Assembly: GCA_022818135.1 (NCBI GenBank)
Contig: JAFMSR010000015.1
Coordinates: 3,459,859 to 3,523,858, forward strand
Source: Saxidomus purpurata
Lineage: Eukaryota; Mollusca; Bivalvia; Venerida; Veneridae
DNA length: 64,000 nucleotides
Direction: 5' to 3'
The notes beneath the pieces were generated by a model. The model made no database searches. It had not been told where the DNA came from and was given only the letters and a program-made list of their open reading frames with translations. Shown here in pieces: positions 23,750 through 35,214 of the stretch. The position numbers were made by a program, and so were the translations under genes. Each line of letters opens with the position of its first letter. The first letter of the stretch is position 1.

Positions 23750-26700
23750 CCAACACACACTAGCATACAAAGCAAACACACGAGGACAAAACGAACAATT
23801 AAAGGAACACAGTGGGGCACCGCCTTGGAACGGTCAGTGGCAAAAACACCACTGGGGAGCTTAAACCGGTTTATGGTGCGCACCCAACCTCACTCTTACC
23901 CCCCCACCATGTTCCAAAGTCACAGGACAGTGTAAATAAAAGTAATCCCTGCTAGGTGAATCTCTAACACACGCAATGGAAACAAAAGGCATGGTATGTA
24001 AAACACAAAAATGCTCGTGTATAAATATATAAAAAGCAAACCTTGAGAACCAAAAAACGTATGTACTCAATGCCTTTGCAGAAGGCAGAGCACCAAGAGA
24101 AACACCCTTAAGGGCCCGACGAAACAGGCCAGAGGACAGAAATCAAAACAGCTTCGTCCCAGTGGGATTTAAAAACTACCCATCACAGAGTCCTCCCCCT
24201 CTTCCGTCAGACACAATCAAAGAGGGAAGCATAGCGTCCAACTGTAAACGGGTTGAACACCAAACATGCGGTGTGTCTCAAAACAGTTGGGTCGTAACCT
24301 CTTTTAACAAAACGTTTTATAATTTTAGCAACTACAGTTGGAAAATTGCCATGACCCAAAATCTTACGAAGTTTGTAAACCACATCCCCATAAAAATCGG
24401 GTTTTGAAATACCTTCTCGCAGAAGAGTCTTTAGATTACTATTGAATTTCAAAACCAAATCAGAATTACGATAGTAAAATTTAGCAAAATATTTACGCAA
24501 TTTGTAATAACGGTAGCCCTGTTTTTGTAATATATTGATTACGTTCATTGAAATCCTCAACATGACTACACGCTCTGGCAAACCGAATTAACTGAGAAAT
24601 GTATACCCCATAAGATGTAGCATGAGGTACATCCCCATCCAAATGGGGGAAATTTACAATACTAAAATTAAAATCATCCCTCTTGTCATAAATTTTGAAA
24701 TTAAAATCATAGTTGAAGTAAATGTTTTTATGCTAAACATTCTAAATTTAGCGAGCACATTTCAACAAGATGTTCTTCGTCTGTTTAACAATGCCACGCA
24801 CTTAGACTACCAGGCACTAATTTGTTTTGGTGTCTAGAGAGTAATTGCTGTGAAAATTTCTATTTGGGTAAAAAATGATAAAAAAATTTATCAGCGTATG
24901 AATAAGTAGATCATATTTATTCCAATTCTAAACTAACAGTAAAAAGAGCTGTCAGTAGGACAGCGCGCTCGACTTTTAAGTGCTTGCAAATAAAACAAAA
25001 CTTTGGAAAAGCAATGATCTGTATAAGGAAGGGCCACAAGTAGCAAGACATGAAGTCAAAAGTTATCAAACTTAATTGTTTGATATCCCTGATCTACAGC
25101 AAAGTTTTTAATTAATACTTTAAGTAGTTAATGATATTATATGTGCATGACAGTGCAAGTTGCATACAATACTTAACGTAGGAATACAGATAGATGTCAT
25201 GATGGTACATAAGTATTCCAACTTTCAAAGTAATATCTCAAACGGTCCACAAGTGGACAATTTCGAAAAGTCGAGCTAAAAACGGTTGTTGTAGACATAT
25301 AAAATATGTAGTTAATTCAACCCTAGAAATCAAAATAAGCTTTTTATTCACAGTGGCATAAGCTGAGAAAACACGTTTGCATTCAAAGTCCTTTAAATCA
25401 ACAGATAATTAAAGATTCTTTTTAGATCAACAGATGATTAAAGATTCTTTTTAAATCAAAAGATGATCAAAGATTCCTTTAAATCCATAGATGATTAATG
25501 TTTTAACGTGGATTAAATTGATATATCAATTTATTTGAAACAGTGGTGTGTATATAGACTAATTAGATATAACTTGATTACTAAATAACCCTTTAGGCAC
25601 CTTGAGAAAGCATTGAACTACTGCTTTAAACAAACTGAAATGTAATATTCCATATATTCAAGATCCTGATGATAGCCAAACATGACTGACTCCGGTCAAT
25701 ACATTAAATAAGTTAAACAGTGTTGACGTTTTTTCCTCTTTATCACTCCTCCAATCATTGTTATTCTAGAATAAGTACACGGGCACTAAACTTTACGCGG
25801 TCATCCAATGACCAGTTTTGCTGGTAACAAAGTTTTCTCAACACAATATAGATTGTATAACAATCACAAACTTACTTTGTAATTCACAGCGCCGCTTCCA
25901 ACGTCAATATTGGGTACTTTAAGTTCATACATTTTGCCGTCCATGTGAGCTGTTACAATCAAAGTGCTGAAAGACAGTAAGCTTACGTTAGTCTGGTGAT
26001 GTGAATTTTGCAAAAATTACAACTTGCAATCATTTCACACAAATTCTCTTTTCTGATTGGTTATCCCTGAACCCTACGCACGTTTTTGATTAAAATTTTA
26101 ACGTAGTTACATTTGTATTCATAGCTTCTCATTAATATGCATGATAGTGCCATTTGCATACAAGACTAAAATCGTGTAGGTATACAGATACATGTCATGA
26201 CCATACAATAAGTACTTTGAGAAGTAAAGTTACATTTGTAAACATATATATTAAATTCAACCGAGATAATAAACATATCTTTCGTTGATTCACATTGTAC
26301 TTATGCTGACAAAGCATGCATTGCATTCAAAGTCCTTTAAATCAACAGATAATTATAATTTTTTTTAGATCAACAGATGATTAAAGATTCTTTTTAAATC
26401 AAAAGATGATCAAAGATTCCTTTAAATCAATAGATATTAATGTTTCAACATGAGTTAAATTGATATATCAATTCTATTTGAAACAGTTGGTTTTACATTG
26501 ACTTATTACATATAACTTGATTTACTAATTATTTCTTCGCACCTTGATGAAAATGCGATTGAACTACTGCTTTAAACAGTCTAAAATGTAATATGTCCAT
26601 TGATTGTGGATAAAGAATCCCTGATCCTGGCCAAACATATTGAACCCGGTCAATATATTAAATAAGTTAAACAGATGTTGACGTACTCGTCAATAACATT

Positions 26701-29700
26701 GTTATTCTAGAATAAGTACACGGGCACTAAACTTTACGCGGTCATCCAATGACCTGTTTTGATGTTACCCTGGTAACAAAGTTTGCTCAACACAATATAG
26801 ATTGTATAACAATCAGAAACTTACTTTGTAATTCACAGCGCCGCTTCGCACCGTCAATACTTGGGTATTTCTAAGTTCATACATTTTCCGTCCATGTGAG
26901 CTGTTACAATAAGTGTGAAAGATTAGAATGTTTACGTTAGTCTGGTGATCTGAATTTTGCAAAAATTACACACTTGCAATCATTTCACACAAATTCTCTT
27001 TCAGGAATGGTTATTTCTACCCTGGCGCCCGCTTTTCTTAACACAATGAACGCAGTTACGTATTACATTGCTTGTAATTAATATCCATGATCCTGAGCTA
27101 TTTTTCATTGCGAATAAAATGGTGCTTTTACGGATTCGAGCATGTCACCAAACAAAAACACTTTTAGAAATGTAAAAAGGAACAGTCTTTCACATTTAAG
27201 AGATACATACCTTTCCGCGCATTTTCCAGGCGAAAGATAGCCTTATCTCTCATCGCCGCTGGACTTTGTTACGCTTATTACAAGCAGCCAGCGCTTCAAG
27301 TAAAAATGAAAAATGATCTGTAAAAGTCCATTATTTTTGAAATAAACATAGGGTTATCTTTTCATTTTTTAGTTAGGTCATGTTTTATCCATATATAGCT
27401 TTAATTTAAAAAATTCGATAAAATTTGTGATTTCATTTTTCATCCCCATCCTGTATTCCGGTACCTATTTCTTCTTACCTTGTTTGAAAATGCGATTCTA
27501 AATGGTCAGAAATAAATCTTAGTTGTTCCATTGAGTCGTGACAAGGAAATCCCACCCTCGGGTATGAGACTAAGTCAAAAAAAATTCGTTCCACAGCTGG
27601 TTGCCGTCCGCCATTTGCATTATGCTAATGAGTAGTGGCGTTATGACAACCAAATTAATGCGCGGACGAAATATTAAAACAGAATCCGGGTAAGTGATCA
27701 CTCAATCATTTAAACGAATATCTTCAATTATAGTAAGTTGTAATTATAAGAATTAAATGAGTTTTTCTCTTTATCGAGTTATGAACTATCGTTTTACCTT
27801 TTTAACAAACCCTGTGTTTATGCAAATTAGGTGTAAAACTTTTGATAGTTAATACCTCTATGAAATGCAGAAAGAAACACATTCAGTTCTTAAATACATC
27901 CTGAAAATAAGTAATCATTGATAGACCATAGTGCATGAACTTTTGTACATTTGTAAGTGCTTAACATAGTGTGAGAACACTTATGTTTTGTATAAACTGG
28001 CAAGAATGCGCAAAGACAAGTGCTTTGTTTGAGACTTAAGAGGACTTCTCGGCCTTCATCTGTTTCCAACAGTATTGGCCATGCAAAGCTCTATTTTCAG
28101 CACGGAACACTATTACAAAGTAACTTAAGGGTATTCTCAAACTTAGCGTTGTCGCCTGAAATCCCTTTCTTGTTTATCTTAAACAATGTTGACATATACC
28201 TTTCTTTAATATTGTTGTCACTCCTTCAAGAAAAACAGTTCTTGAGAGTTGGTTTACAACTTACAAAATCTTAAACTTACTTATTAGTAACCATAGCATT
28301 AGCGGAGTGGTGTGATGCATTAAACCCATCCAGGCGACATCTCAGTTTTGCCTCCCTGTCATTCTCGTTGATTGTACCTAAATAAACATTGCTCATATTT
28401 AAAAAACGTGTTCATGTAGCTTTCTTAACATCTCAGGCTCTCTGAATAACTGTTCTTCCTACTTTTATGTGAACAGTGTTGCAGTCAGTCATCAATATCT
28501 TTCTTTAAATGAGCATTATGTTAACATTACTTGGATATCTACAGTAAAACTAGTCTTATTTTGCATTAAGTATTAACATAAAACCTTAGGGATGGCGCGG
28601 AAGTCGACCGGTTAACGTTTGGAATACCAACACGGTGTCCAGTTTGAATACCAGCTGGTTTACTAGAATTTTAAGAAAGGCTTTTCATTGTTTCCCATCC
28701 AGCTAGAGATGAACTGGTTGAAAACAAAAATGATATGTTTGCATTGGATAAAAAAAGTCCTTAGGACAGTGCGCTCGACTTTTTTAGTGCTTGCCAATAA
28801 AACAAAATTAATATTTAAATTATATAGAATTAATGTATATACAGGGACCACAAGTAGTAGGATATCAAGTCAAGAGTTATCAAACTTAAATGATTGTTAT
28901 CCTTGAATTCTACAGTAAAGTTTGAAATTAAAACTTCAAGTGGTTAATGATGTTTGTGCATATGACAGAGTTACCTTCTCCTGCCTTTGTTTGGGGATAA
29001 TGATGGTTAACATGTATTCTCACTTTCAAAGTAATATCTCGAACAGTTTAGTCAAAAAGCAGACTGGTACGAAAAACTAAACCGAAATTCTGTCGATAAA
29101 GGGCCTTAATTTAAAACAAAATCCTTGATAGAATTACCTCCTCTTGTCTACAGATGGAGATAATAATGCATACAAGTATTTAAAGTTTCAAAGCAATATA
29201 TCAAAGGGTTAAGTCAATAAGTGGATTTTTCCCGGTAGGATAGATCCACTTTTCTTCGAAAAGTCGAGCTAAAAATGAGTAGTTTATTTCAAAAGGTGTG
29301 CGAGTGTTTATCTCCACCTTAAAGCACATGTCAAAACATTGAACGATTAGCCCTACGTGCGTCCTTGAAATCTGGGCAATTTCCGGTTGTTTGTAAACAT
29401 CATTGACATTTTTTCTCTGTTGGGGCAGTTTCTACATTTTTGTCCCCAAAAATTTCGCCATTAACTTCATGCATCCGTAAAAGTTTTAGAAATGTCGCAT
29501 TTAGTGTCATTGACGATAAACAGCACGACCCTTTATGGCGCAAAATCAACATAACCCATTATTTCGTGTCACGTTTTATATGACGTCAGTGACGTCACTT
29601 GTGTCTTCCGTGTATAACAAACAACATAAATTAAAAGTAAATTATGTATTTGGTTTATTTTACGCGTAAAAGACATTGTATTCATTTGTCCTCAAATGTG

Positions 29701-32700
29701 AAATAAAAAACAACGTGACGACAATAAAACCAAACTTATTTTACTGCAGCAATGTGAATATATTTTTCAACTTTTAGCGTAGGAATATGATATGAATATG
29801 CATGTGTGCACAACTTACACGATGGACAGCTAAGATACATCAAAGTAGGGCGATTTGGCTGGTTACATCCATTCGGGCGTATAAAAAGTTATGACGCTTC
29901 TGGGAATGGTAAAGTAATGTGAATGTTTACGTATACAGAGTGAAAATGTCAAATATGATATTACCCATGCTTGATACACGTTCTTTCAAAAATGCGTGCA
30001 TCAAACATTTCATTATAAGCAAGTAAAGTACATTTCCACATTTTTCAAGCAAGTCAACGAAAAAGTAAACCCGTATTGATAAAAATTCGTATACCTGTTT
30101 AAGCAAAGTTGTTATTATCCTGGAAATGCAGCTATTTGTATAATGTCGCAGGAATTCACGTTGCTAAAGTATTTGCTCTTTAAACATCTTAGACAACGTT
30201 TACAAAATACGAAAACCCTCAGTACTTCTGCACAAAACATATATATTGACTAAGATTACTTTCCGTACTGCTGACTGTCTGTACAGATTTTAAAGAAATC
30301 CGCCTCCGTGGTCGAGTATTACAGTCGCTGACTTGAAATTACTGAACCCTCTCATTAGTCTTAATTAAGCACGAGTCCTGATACCGACCATGACCCTTCG
30401 TGTTAGAAAGTGGAAGATAGGGTATAAGTACTCACCCGTTGTCTATATTTATAGAGGATAGCATATTTAGCGTATACGGTTTTCTTACATATGGTCCTGC
30501 TGGGTACAGACTTTTTATTGTATCACATAATTACTTTAGTAGTTCATGTGTTTCAGACCAGTTCCATCTTGAACGTGTTCCGATTGAGTTTCAAACCTAC
30601 AACTTTGCTATCTAAAGTGGCACAGCAAGCAGGTTCAATTTAGACCTGGAGGTCATGATCTCAACACTCCTGGTAGAGATCAACTAGGCAATAATACATG
30701 CCAAATATTTAAGCTCTATACCTTCCTGTTCTTGAGAAGAAGATTTTTAAAGTTTTTCCTTTCCGTTGCCATGGCAACCATAGTTCTGCATGGAATGAAA
30801 TAATTTGAATAACTATGAAAGGACTTTATGCACGGAACATCCCTTTTAAGTTTTATCATCATTGGCCAAGTGGTTTCAGAGGATATTTCATTAAAATATT
30901 TCATTACAATATCATCAAATAAACACTGTCAAAACTAGATGGCATTGGTTGCTTTTGTCACAAAGCATTTGTCAACCCCATGGCAGTGTGTCAATGATTG
31001 TAATACTGAAACAGCCTATTAAAATAAAACAAAAATCTAATTTAAGTAACATTGACCTTGAGACCAACCCACTAAAATCCTTTCTATTGTTTTGCTTAAA
31101 CAATTTAAAAACAAAAACAAAAATTTTAAAAATCTGTTTTAGTAACAGTGACCTTGACCTTAAACATACTGACCCGTAATGCAATTCCAGGCATCCTCTC
31201 GACACAAACTACAATGTATTAACACACCAAGATGCATTGCAATTGGTCACTCCAATCTAGAGTTATTTAGCGGAAACCATTTTTCTATTTTTAGTAAAAA
31301 TTGACCTTGACCCTAGGTGGTTATAACATGTGCTCTGCACATCATCTCAATATGGTGAACATGAGTGGTGAGTTAATCAAAATTCCTTCAGGGGGTTCAA
31401 GAGATATTGAGCGGACACGAAATATAGTCATATGATCTTTGATCTGTAATTATGACCTTGACATTGAACCAAGGTGGGTGTAACATGTACTCTGCACATC
31501 GTCTCAATATGATGAACAGTTGTGGTGAGTTATTCTAAAATCCTTCTAGGGGTTCAAGAAATATCGGGCGGACACGATTTGTGACGGACAAACGGACGGA
31601 CGGACAGACAGAAAATCTGTAAAGTATCAATAAAGCTATATGAGAATAACTTCATGAAGGGATGGTTCCGGTAGGCTGCCACTAGAAGGCATTGTTATAT
31701 GTCATCATGTAACGTCATAGAAATAGAAACGTAGCCATGCGACACAGATGGACACGATGCACGCATGTACCAACTTTCAAATAAATGTGACAACTTTTAA
31801 TTTTACCGATGAAAGGTACTGACCCTCCCTTAGCCAATTTATGACACTGCCAATTCAAAACACAAAAAACGCCAACACTTTTGAAGCGCCATACAATATT
31901 CTATTCCCTAAGCTACTGTTATAAAATAGCTTGTGGTAAAGCTATTTGGTGAAAGTCATTTTCTATGTTAAAGTGTCAATTTAGTATTAACATGATTTCC
32001 GTGGGTCATAATTTTGATATATTGGCAGAAGTCTACTAGGCAATGCTACATGCTAAATATCTGAGCTTTGGGCCTTGTTGTTTCAGAAAAGATTTTGAAA
32101 AGTGTTTCCATTATAAGCGGTTTAACCATACCTAAAATCAAGTGACCCCCCCCCCCCCCGAACACACACGCAGGCACACACGCACGTACGCACACACACA
32201 CACGAGCGGGCTTCATTTTGATTCGGGATCATGATTTGAACAATCTTGGTAGAGGTCCACTCAGCAATGCCACATCCAAAATATCGAAGCTCTGGGATAG
32301 GTTTTTTTGCAGTCTGTGGGGAAAGGTGGTGGAAATTTTAGTCGTTTTGCAAGACAAGGGGACTATTTTTAAAAATGTACAAAATATACTTGTTTGTTTC
32401 AAGTGCTATGCGGCACGATATAATCGGCAGTACTTAAAAAGTTTAATAAAACAGGTTTTCATCTATTATTGATTTATTATTTGAACATGAACAAGAACAT
32501 TTTATCATACTTATATAATGTAAACTTGGTTATTTTCCTGTGACAAAAATTTAAGGATTTGTGAGATACAGACTTAGTTTGGGAAAGGAGAATTTTCTAA
32601 TAATAAATCTATGTAAATTGAAACTTTTGATGTTGAAAATTCATGAAATGAGTGAAAGTTAACTAATCGTGAATATTACCCAATTTGCAGCTACCAATTT

Positions 32701-34973
32701 AAAATTCTAAAATAAAGTAGTCCATTTTTCAATTTTGATAACGCTGCTCCATACAATGCCAACTAAAACATAATGTAAAGCAAACAGTGCAGATCATGAT
32801 GAGAATACTCAGTCGTTCAATTTTATTTCTTTGACCACATTGGTGAATGGCAGAAGAGGCCTTCTGTAACTTTTTCATAAATCATATATACAAAACTGAA
32901 AAAGCTGGAAAGAATTGTTTCAGTAACAATGATTTGTATAGTACATTGTACCATCTGGCAATCCGGCACTTCCGGTTATAATAGTGAAGACTGTCGCTTT
33001 AAATAGTATACTGTCATAACTACCAAAAATGAAAATTCATTTAATAAATAAAAATCGAAATTCATCTTCTTTCCGTGAATGTTAATGTGCGCACATCTTG
33101 AAAATTTAAATGTGATGCAGGGAGGGAGTTTGGACTCCGGAACCTAAAATCTTTTGTACGAATCAGTCAGCATTGGACCTTGACCGTGATCATTACAATA
33201 GATGGGCGAGTACAGTGTATGGTCTATGTCAAATGAATATATTAACAAACATTTTAACGAGCATGGCGTGAACAAATATTATTCATGCAAAAGGAATGTG
33301 ATTCCCTACATAAATTTTCCTTAAGTATAAGACCTACATGTCTAGCTCCCTCGAATGTTAAAGAGAGCTAAAGTTATTCTTTAAATGAGGATTTGTATTT
33401 GCTTTTTATTTAAAGTTTAAGTAGTATGCACGTTTCGTATATGTACAATTAACTATATATTACATGTTTACTATATTAAACTTCTTTGACCGACTCGTGT
33501 GCATGCAGTGAGTTGATCATTATATTACAGAACTATAATACTAATGATTATCACAAATTATGGATATGTTGGTAGCCATTTAAACTGTAAATAGATTATT
33601 ACGCATGAATATATAGTAGGGATCTTGCTTCAGTCACACTGACCGCAAGTACACATCATTCTCTAAGATATTTCAGTGCATTAAAAAATGTCTGTGTTAA
33701 AAACATTCAGTTTTTCACCACTGCCGTTTTCCCGCCGTTTAATTGAAATGGGATTCTTTAAAATATGCTTTTTTATCATGTTTCTACACCAAAATTTGAA
33801 TGTTACCCATGTCGGGTCACACGATCTCTCATATGTCCAACATTTCGCTCATGCTTCAACAGCTTAATCATATGGCATCGAGGCTATCCGTGTTTGCGTT
33901 CAGCCGCTCATCTACAGCGAATTTTCATATTGCCAACTCTAAAAGTTTACTGTATGTACATTCACAAATTCGATAATTTAATTGACCTTATGGGTTGGCA
34001 TGAGGAATTTACATATACGTACATGATATGCTTTCTTCATAGGGTATAGCCAAAATAATAAACAGCATCATTACGAATCGATGTTGCCATAGCAATGCTA
34101 TGGAAGGATTTTGAAGCAAATAGTGTTTTTCTGTGAAGGGAAATATAGTGGCTATCAGTTTTTTTCCGAAGGCACATTTTCGAGCGACGCAGGTCAAAAG
34201 CTTTAAAAGTTAAACCACAATGCACAACCGAGAATTTCCGTGTATAATAAGAAATGGAAGTTAATTTGACAGAAAATGTCCGCATATACAATTATAAACC
34301 ATTTACGATTTAATTGGCAAGTATGTTTAAAGAAAAACTGTATAATTATGTGTTGTAGAATGCGGTAACGTTTTAGAGTCTCTGCTTAGCGAAATAAAGG
34401 TTCCAAGTTCGAGTCCTGCCGCAGACAAACAGGTTTCACCTTTATAACAAATACCACAAAATCAGTTATCAATGTACTAAAATACTGATGATTTCGGAAA
34501 ATCAGTTGCTTTCCTTGACAGTTTCTTTGTTTTCCATTTTGGAAAAAAATGGAAAAGACGATTTGAGAAACAAAGAATGAAAGATATTTGGCATTTTTAT
34601 ATTTTTCGTTTTTTGGGGAAAAGGGTAGGCACGTGCCTACAGTGCCTATAGGAAGCTAAGCCCCTGCATAGAGCCCGTGTTTGAATCCTTCTCGGGGCAA
34701 TATATTTTTTCACGGGGCAGGATTAAGTAGATTCTCAATACGCATTGATACAGTATTTAGGTAAACTGGCAGTTAAAAACAAATCTTGGTCATGAATTTG
34801 AGAATAAATTATCAGTTTATTTCAGGTCTAAACTTGTAAAAAAAATATTTCTTCACGTTTTTTACTCCGTTTATTACACAATTTAAAAGTACAATTTAAA
34901 TTTTTGATGACACAAAATCACAATTTTCAACAAGATAAAAGTGTTACTTACAACTGTTGAATCTCCAGCTCAT
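23489..34973 (-). CDS. Gene N1: four-exon gene for an unrecognised 95-residue protein
   Basis: The exons, in order of translation, are 34952-34973, 28281-28377, 25876-25966 and 23489-23566 (22, 97, 91 and 78 nt). Phases fit exactly: one base ends exon 1, two end exon 2, none ends exon 3. All introns have GT/AG ends with GTAAG-type donors. The product starts MSWRFNSC, contains RLDGFNASHHSANAMV, TLIVTAHMDGKMYELKVPN and NEVKVIITKPNKEYKL, and ends SKMPY. There is no signal peptide or membrane segment, so it is probably cytosolic. Alternating strand-like segments (NTLIVTA, KMYELKVP, NEVKVIITK) suggest a small beta-sandwich of the HSP20/CS type, but this is inference and no family is recognised. 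Against N2 I counted 9 amino-acid changes and 7 silent ones, with no stops or frameshifts. Intron 1 is 13.0 kb shorter in gene span terms nowhere: it is about 6.6 kb here and 1.5 kb in N2. Intron 3 carries a retroelement beside its acceptor. Confidence 0.65.
23663..23747. repeat. (CA)n microsatellite, about 42 units
   Basis: It sits in the 3' region of the inserted retroelement, about 100 bp from the N1 exon 4 acceptor. On the gene's sense strand it is (TG)n. Confidence 0.98.
24207..24700 (-). pseudogene. Retroelement ORF, C-terminal fragment with one frameshift
   Basis: The first frame (about 24,690 to 24,545) reads KIYDKRDDFNFSIVNFP, then LDGDVPHATSYGVYISQLIR and FARACSHVEDFNERN. After a frameshift near 24,540 the second frame (to 24,207) reads QGYRYYKLRKYFAKFYYRN, SDLVLKFNSNLKTLL, PDFYGDVVYKLRKI and ends TACLVFNPFTVGRYASLF. 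This is the conserved C-terminal region found after the RT domain in a retroelement family widespread in molluscs and cnidarians. That recognition comes from memory. The RT domain itself is missing. Confidence 0.7.
24944..25282. repeat. Modular repeat family 2, internally deleted
   Basis: It has the family start (gagctgtcagtaggacagcg) and end (aagtcgagctaaaaacgg), with only about two modules. It is shared with copy B at 50955-51310. Confidence 0.75.
25391..25500. repeat. 28-bp minisatellite, 4 units
   Basis: Units follow the pattern ctttaaatcaacagatgattaaagatt. Also at about 26,334-26,441 (4 units) and 51,413-51,492 (3 units). Confidence 0.8.
25876..25966 (-). CDS. Gene N1 exon 3
   Basis: 91 nt: one base completing an Asn codon, then 30 codons (TLIVTAHMDGKMYELKVPN...AVNYK). 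Acceptor ctttcag|CACTTTG, donor AAA|GTAAG. Confidence 0.75.
26825..26915 (-). pseudogene. Decayed duplicate of gene N1 exon 3
   Basis: It matches exon 3 over its length and keeps the GTAAG donor. The acceptor AG has become AC, one base is missing in the GGCAAAATG segment, and bases are gained near AAAGTACCC. It cannot encode the exon. Confidence 0.7.
27095..28250. other. N1 intron 2 DNA, partly unique to A
   Basis: Up to about 27,685 it matches copy B (about 52,080-52,690). From there to 28,250 A and B carry unrelated sequence. The ORF at 28020-28274 has no protein-like features. Confidence 0.5.
28281..28377 (-). CDS. Gene N1 exon 2
   Basis: 97 nt: GT completing codon 8, 31 codons (TINENDREAKLRCRLDGF...AMVTN), then AA. 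Acceptor tttatttag|GTACAATC, donor AATAA|GTAAGT. Confidence 0.75.
28591..28720 (+). repeat. tRNA-derived SINE remnant
   Basis: The A-box-like gtcgaccggttaacg is followed about 40 bp later by a B-box-like agtttgaatacc and a non-tRNA body (agctggtttactagaatttt). The same insertion is in copy B at 53,246-53,370. Confidence 0.5.
28752..29276. repeat. Modular repeat family 2, third member in A
   Basis: It starts gtccttaggacagtgcgctcgac and ends aagtcgagctaaaaat, with about two internal modules. It is shared with copy B at 53410-53936. Confidence 0.75.
29581..29597. promoter_or_regulatory. Two consensus CRE sites in tandem
   Basis: TGACGTCA occurs at 29581-29588 and again at 29590-29597, separated by one base. 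This is the full CREB/ATF consensus. No adjacent start site is identifiable. Confidence 0.45.
30298..30390 (+). repeat. tRNA-headed SINE scrap
   Basis: gcctccgtggtcgagtatta ... cgctgacttgaaat resembles the head of a SINE common in bivalves; the body is lost. Confidence 0.4.
30560..30925. repeat. Modular repeat family 3, member with an RFX-type X-box
   Basis: It shares 'tggtagagatcaactaggcaataatacatgcc...aagctctat' with modules near 32,020 and 32,225. It contains the perfect 14-bp palindrome gttgccatggcaac at 30765-30778. Confidence 0.45.
30930..31625. repeat. Modular repeat family 4
   Basis: About three modules contain 'tgaccttgacc', 'catgtgctctgcacatcatctcaatatg' and 'gagatattgagcggacacga'. 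It ends in the gacggacggacggacagacag tail typical of these clam repeats. Confidence 0.6.
31782..31860. repeat. Dispersed repeat, inverted relative to 54240-54310
   Basis: ttcaaataaatgtgacaact...gatgaaaggtactgacc here is the reverse complement of the sequence at about 54,245-54,305. Confidence 0.5.
32000..32350. repeat. Modular repeat family 3, two modules 205 bp apart
   Basis: The phrase (agtctactaggcaatgctacatgc / ggtccactcagcaatgccacatcc) recurs. A run of about 14 C (32146-32159) and a CA-rich stretch lie between the modules. Confidence 0.5.
32950..33905 (-). repeat. Inverted, diverged copy of A 7.8-8.3 kb plus 14.0-14.7 kb
   Basis: Read on the minus strand it matches about 7,800-8,330 (for example atcttagagaatgatgtgtac) and then goes straight on to match 14,040-14,680 (acaaatcctcat, gtccaatgctgac, agcgacagtcttcactatta). 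Everything between those points in A, and the shorter interval in B, is therefore inserted sequence. No frame is kept, so it is not a gene. Confidence 0.7.
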
Positions 34974-35006
34974 GTTAGCAGTTATCCTTAAACAACCTCA
35001 GAGTCC
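34952..35006 (-). CDS. Gene N1 exon 1 with 33-nt leader
   Basis: ATG at 34973-34971 encodes MSWRFNS plus one base, then donor GTAAGT. The leader (34974-35006) follows an attttcag acceptor, implying an upstream noncoding exon. A candidate donor lies at 35209-35214. Confidence 0.65.
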
Positions 35007-35214
35007 CTGAAAATCAATAATCGCTGATAAAAATGCAACCACCATAACGAACAGCATTTACTCTCATAAATATCAAAATTACACACAAGTCTGTAAACAT
35101 GGGGATCTTACAAAATTTACACACAAATTATGGTAATCTCATAAATCATGGTAAACTTAAGAATTTAAATGGTCATCAGGTAACATTGTCTGGTCGAATT
35201 TTATCAACACTTAC

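Larger units (their letters stand above)
23582..24700 (-). mobile_element. 5'-truncated non-LTR-type retroelement inserted in N1 intron 3
   Basis: Copies B and C are continuous across this point, so the element was inserted in A only. It runs in the minus sense: truncated RT C-terminal coding near 24,700-24,207, then a 3' untranslated part, then a long (TG)n tract. A 5' truncation plus a simple-repeat 3' region is typical of LINE-type retroposition. I recognise the coding end and the ggtttaagctccccagtggt-type 3' region as belonging to an element common in marine invertebrates. No clean target-site duplication is visible. Confidence 0.7.
25140..27090. repeat. Local tandem duplication of about 1 kb carrying N1 exon 3
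   Basis: Unit 1 (about 25,140-26,130) and unit 2 (about 26,135-27,090) both contain 'catacaagac...acagatagatgtcatga', the 28-bp minisatellite, 'acgggcactaaactttacgcgg' and a copy of exon 3. Copy B has only one unit. Confidence 0.75.
29540..34563. other. 5-kb segment present only between copies A and B (N1 intron 1)
   Basis: Homology with copy B stops near 29,540 (B about 54,180). This segment holds a double CRE (29581-29597), a SINE scrap (30298-30390), modular repeats (30,560-32,350), and an inverted older copy of sequence from A (32,950-33,905). No gene was seen. Confidence 0.5.

Noticed and set aside
23542..23935. ORFs of 84-120 residues on both strands made of His-Thr or Cys-Val repeats
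   Set aside because: They are translations of the (CA)n microsatellite. Only the final 26 codons of the minus-strand ORF ending at 23489 belong to a real exon.
25391..25500. Possible CRISPR-like array (four 28-bp repeats)
   Set aside because: The units are contiguous with no spacers. This is a minisatellite in a eukaryotic intron.
28591..28662. Possible tRNA gene
   Set aside because: The A and B boxes are degenerate, there is no foldable acceptor stem, and the sequence runs into a SINE body.
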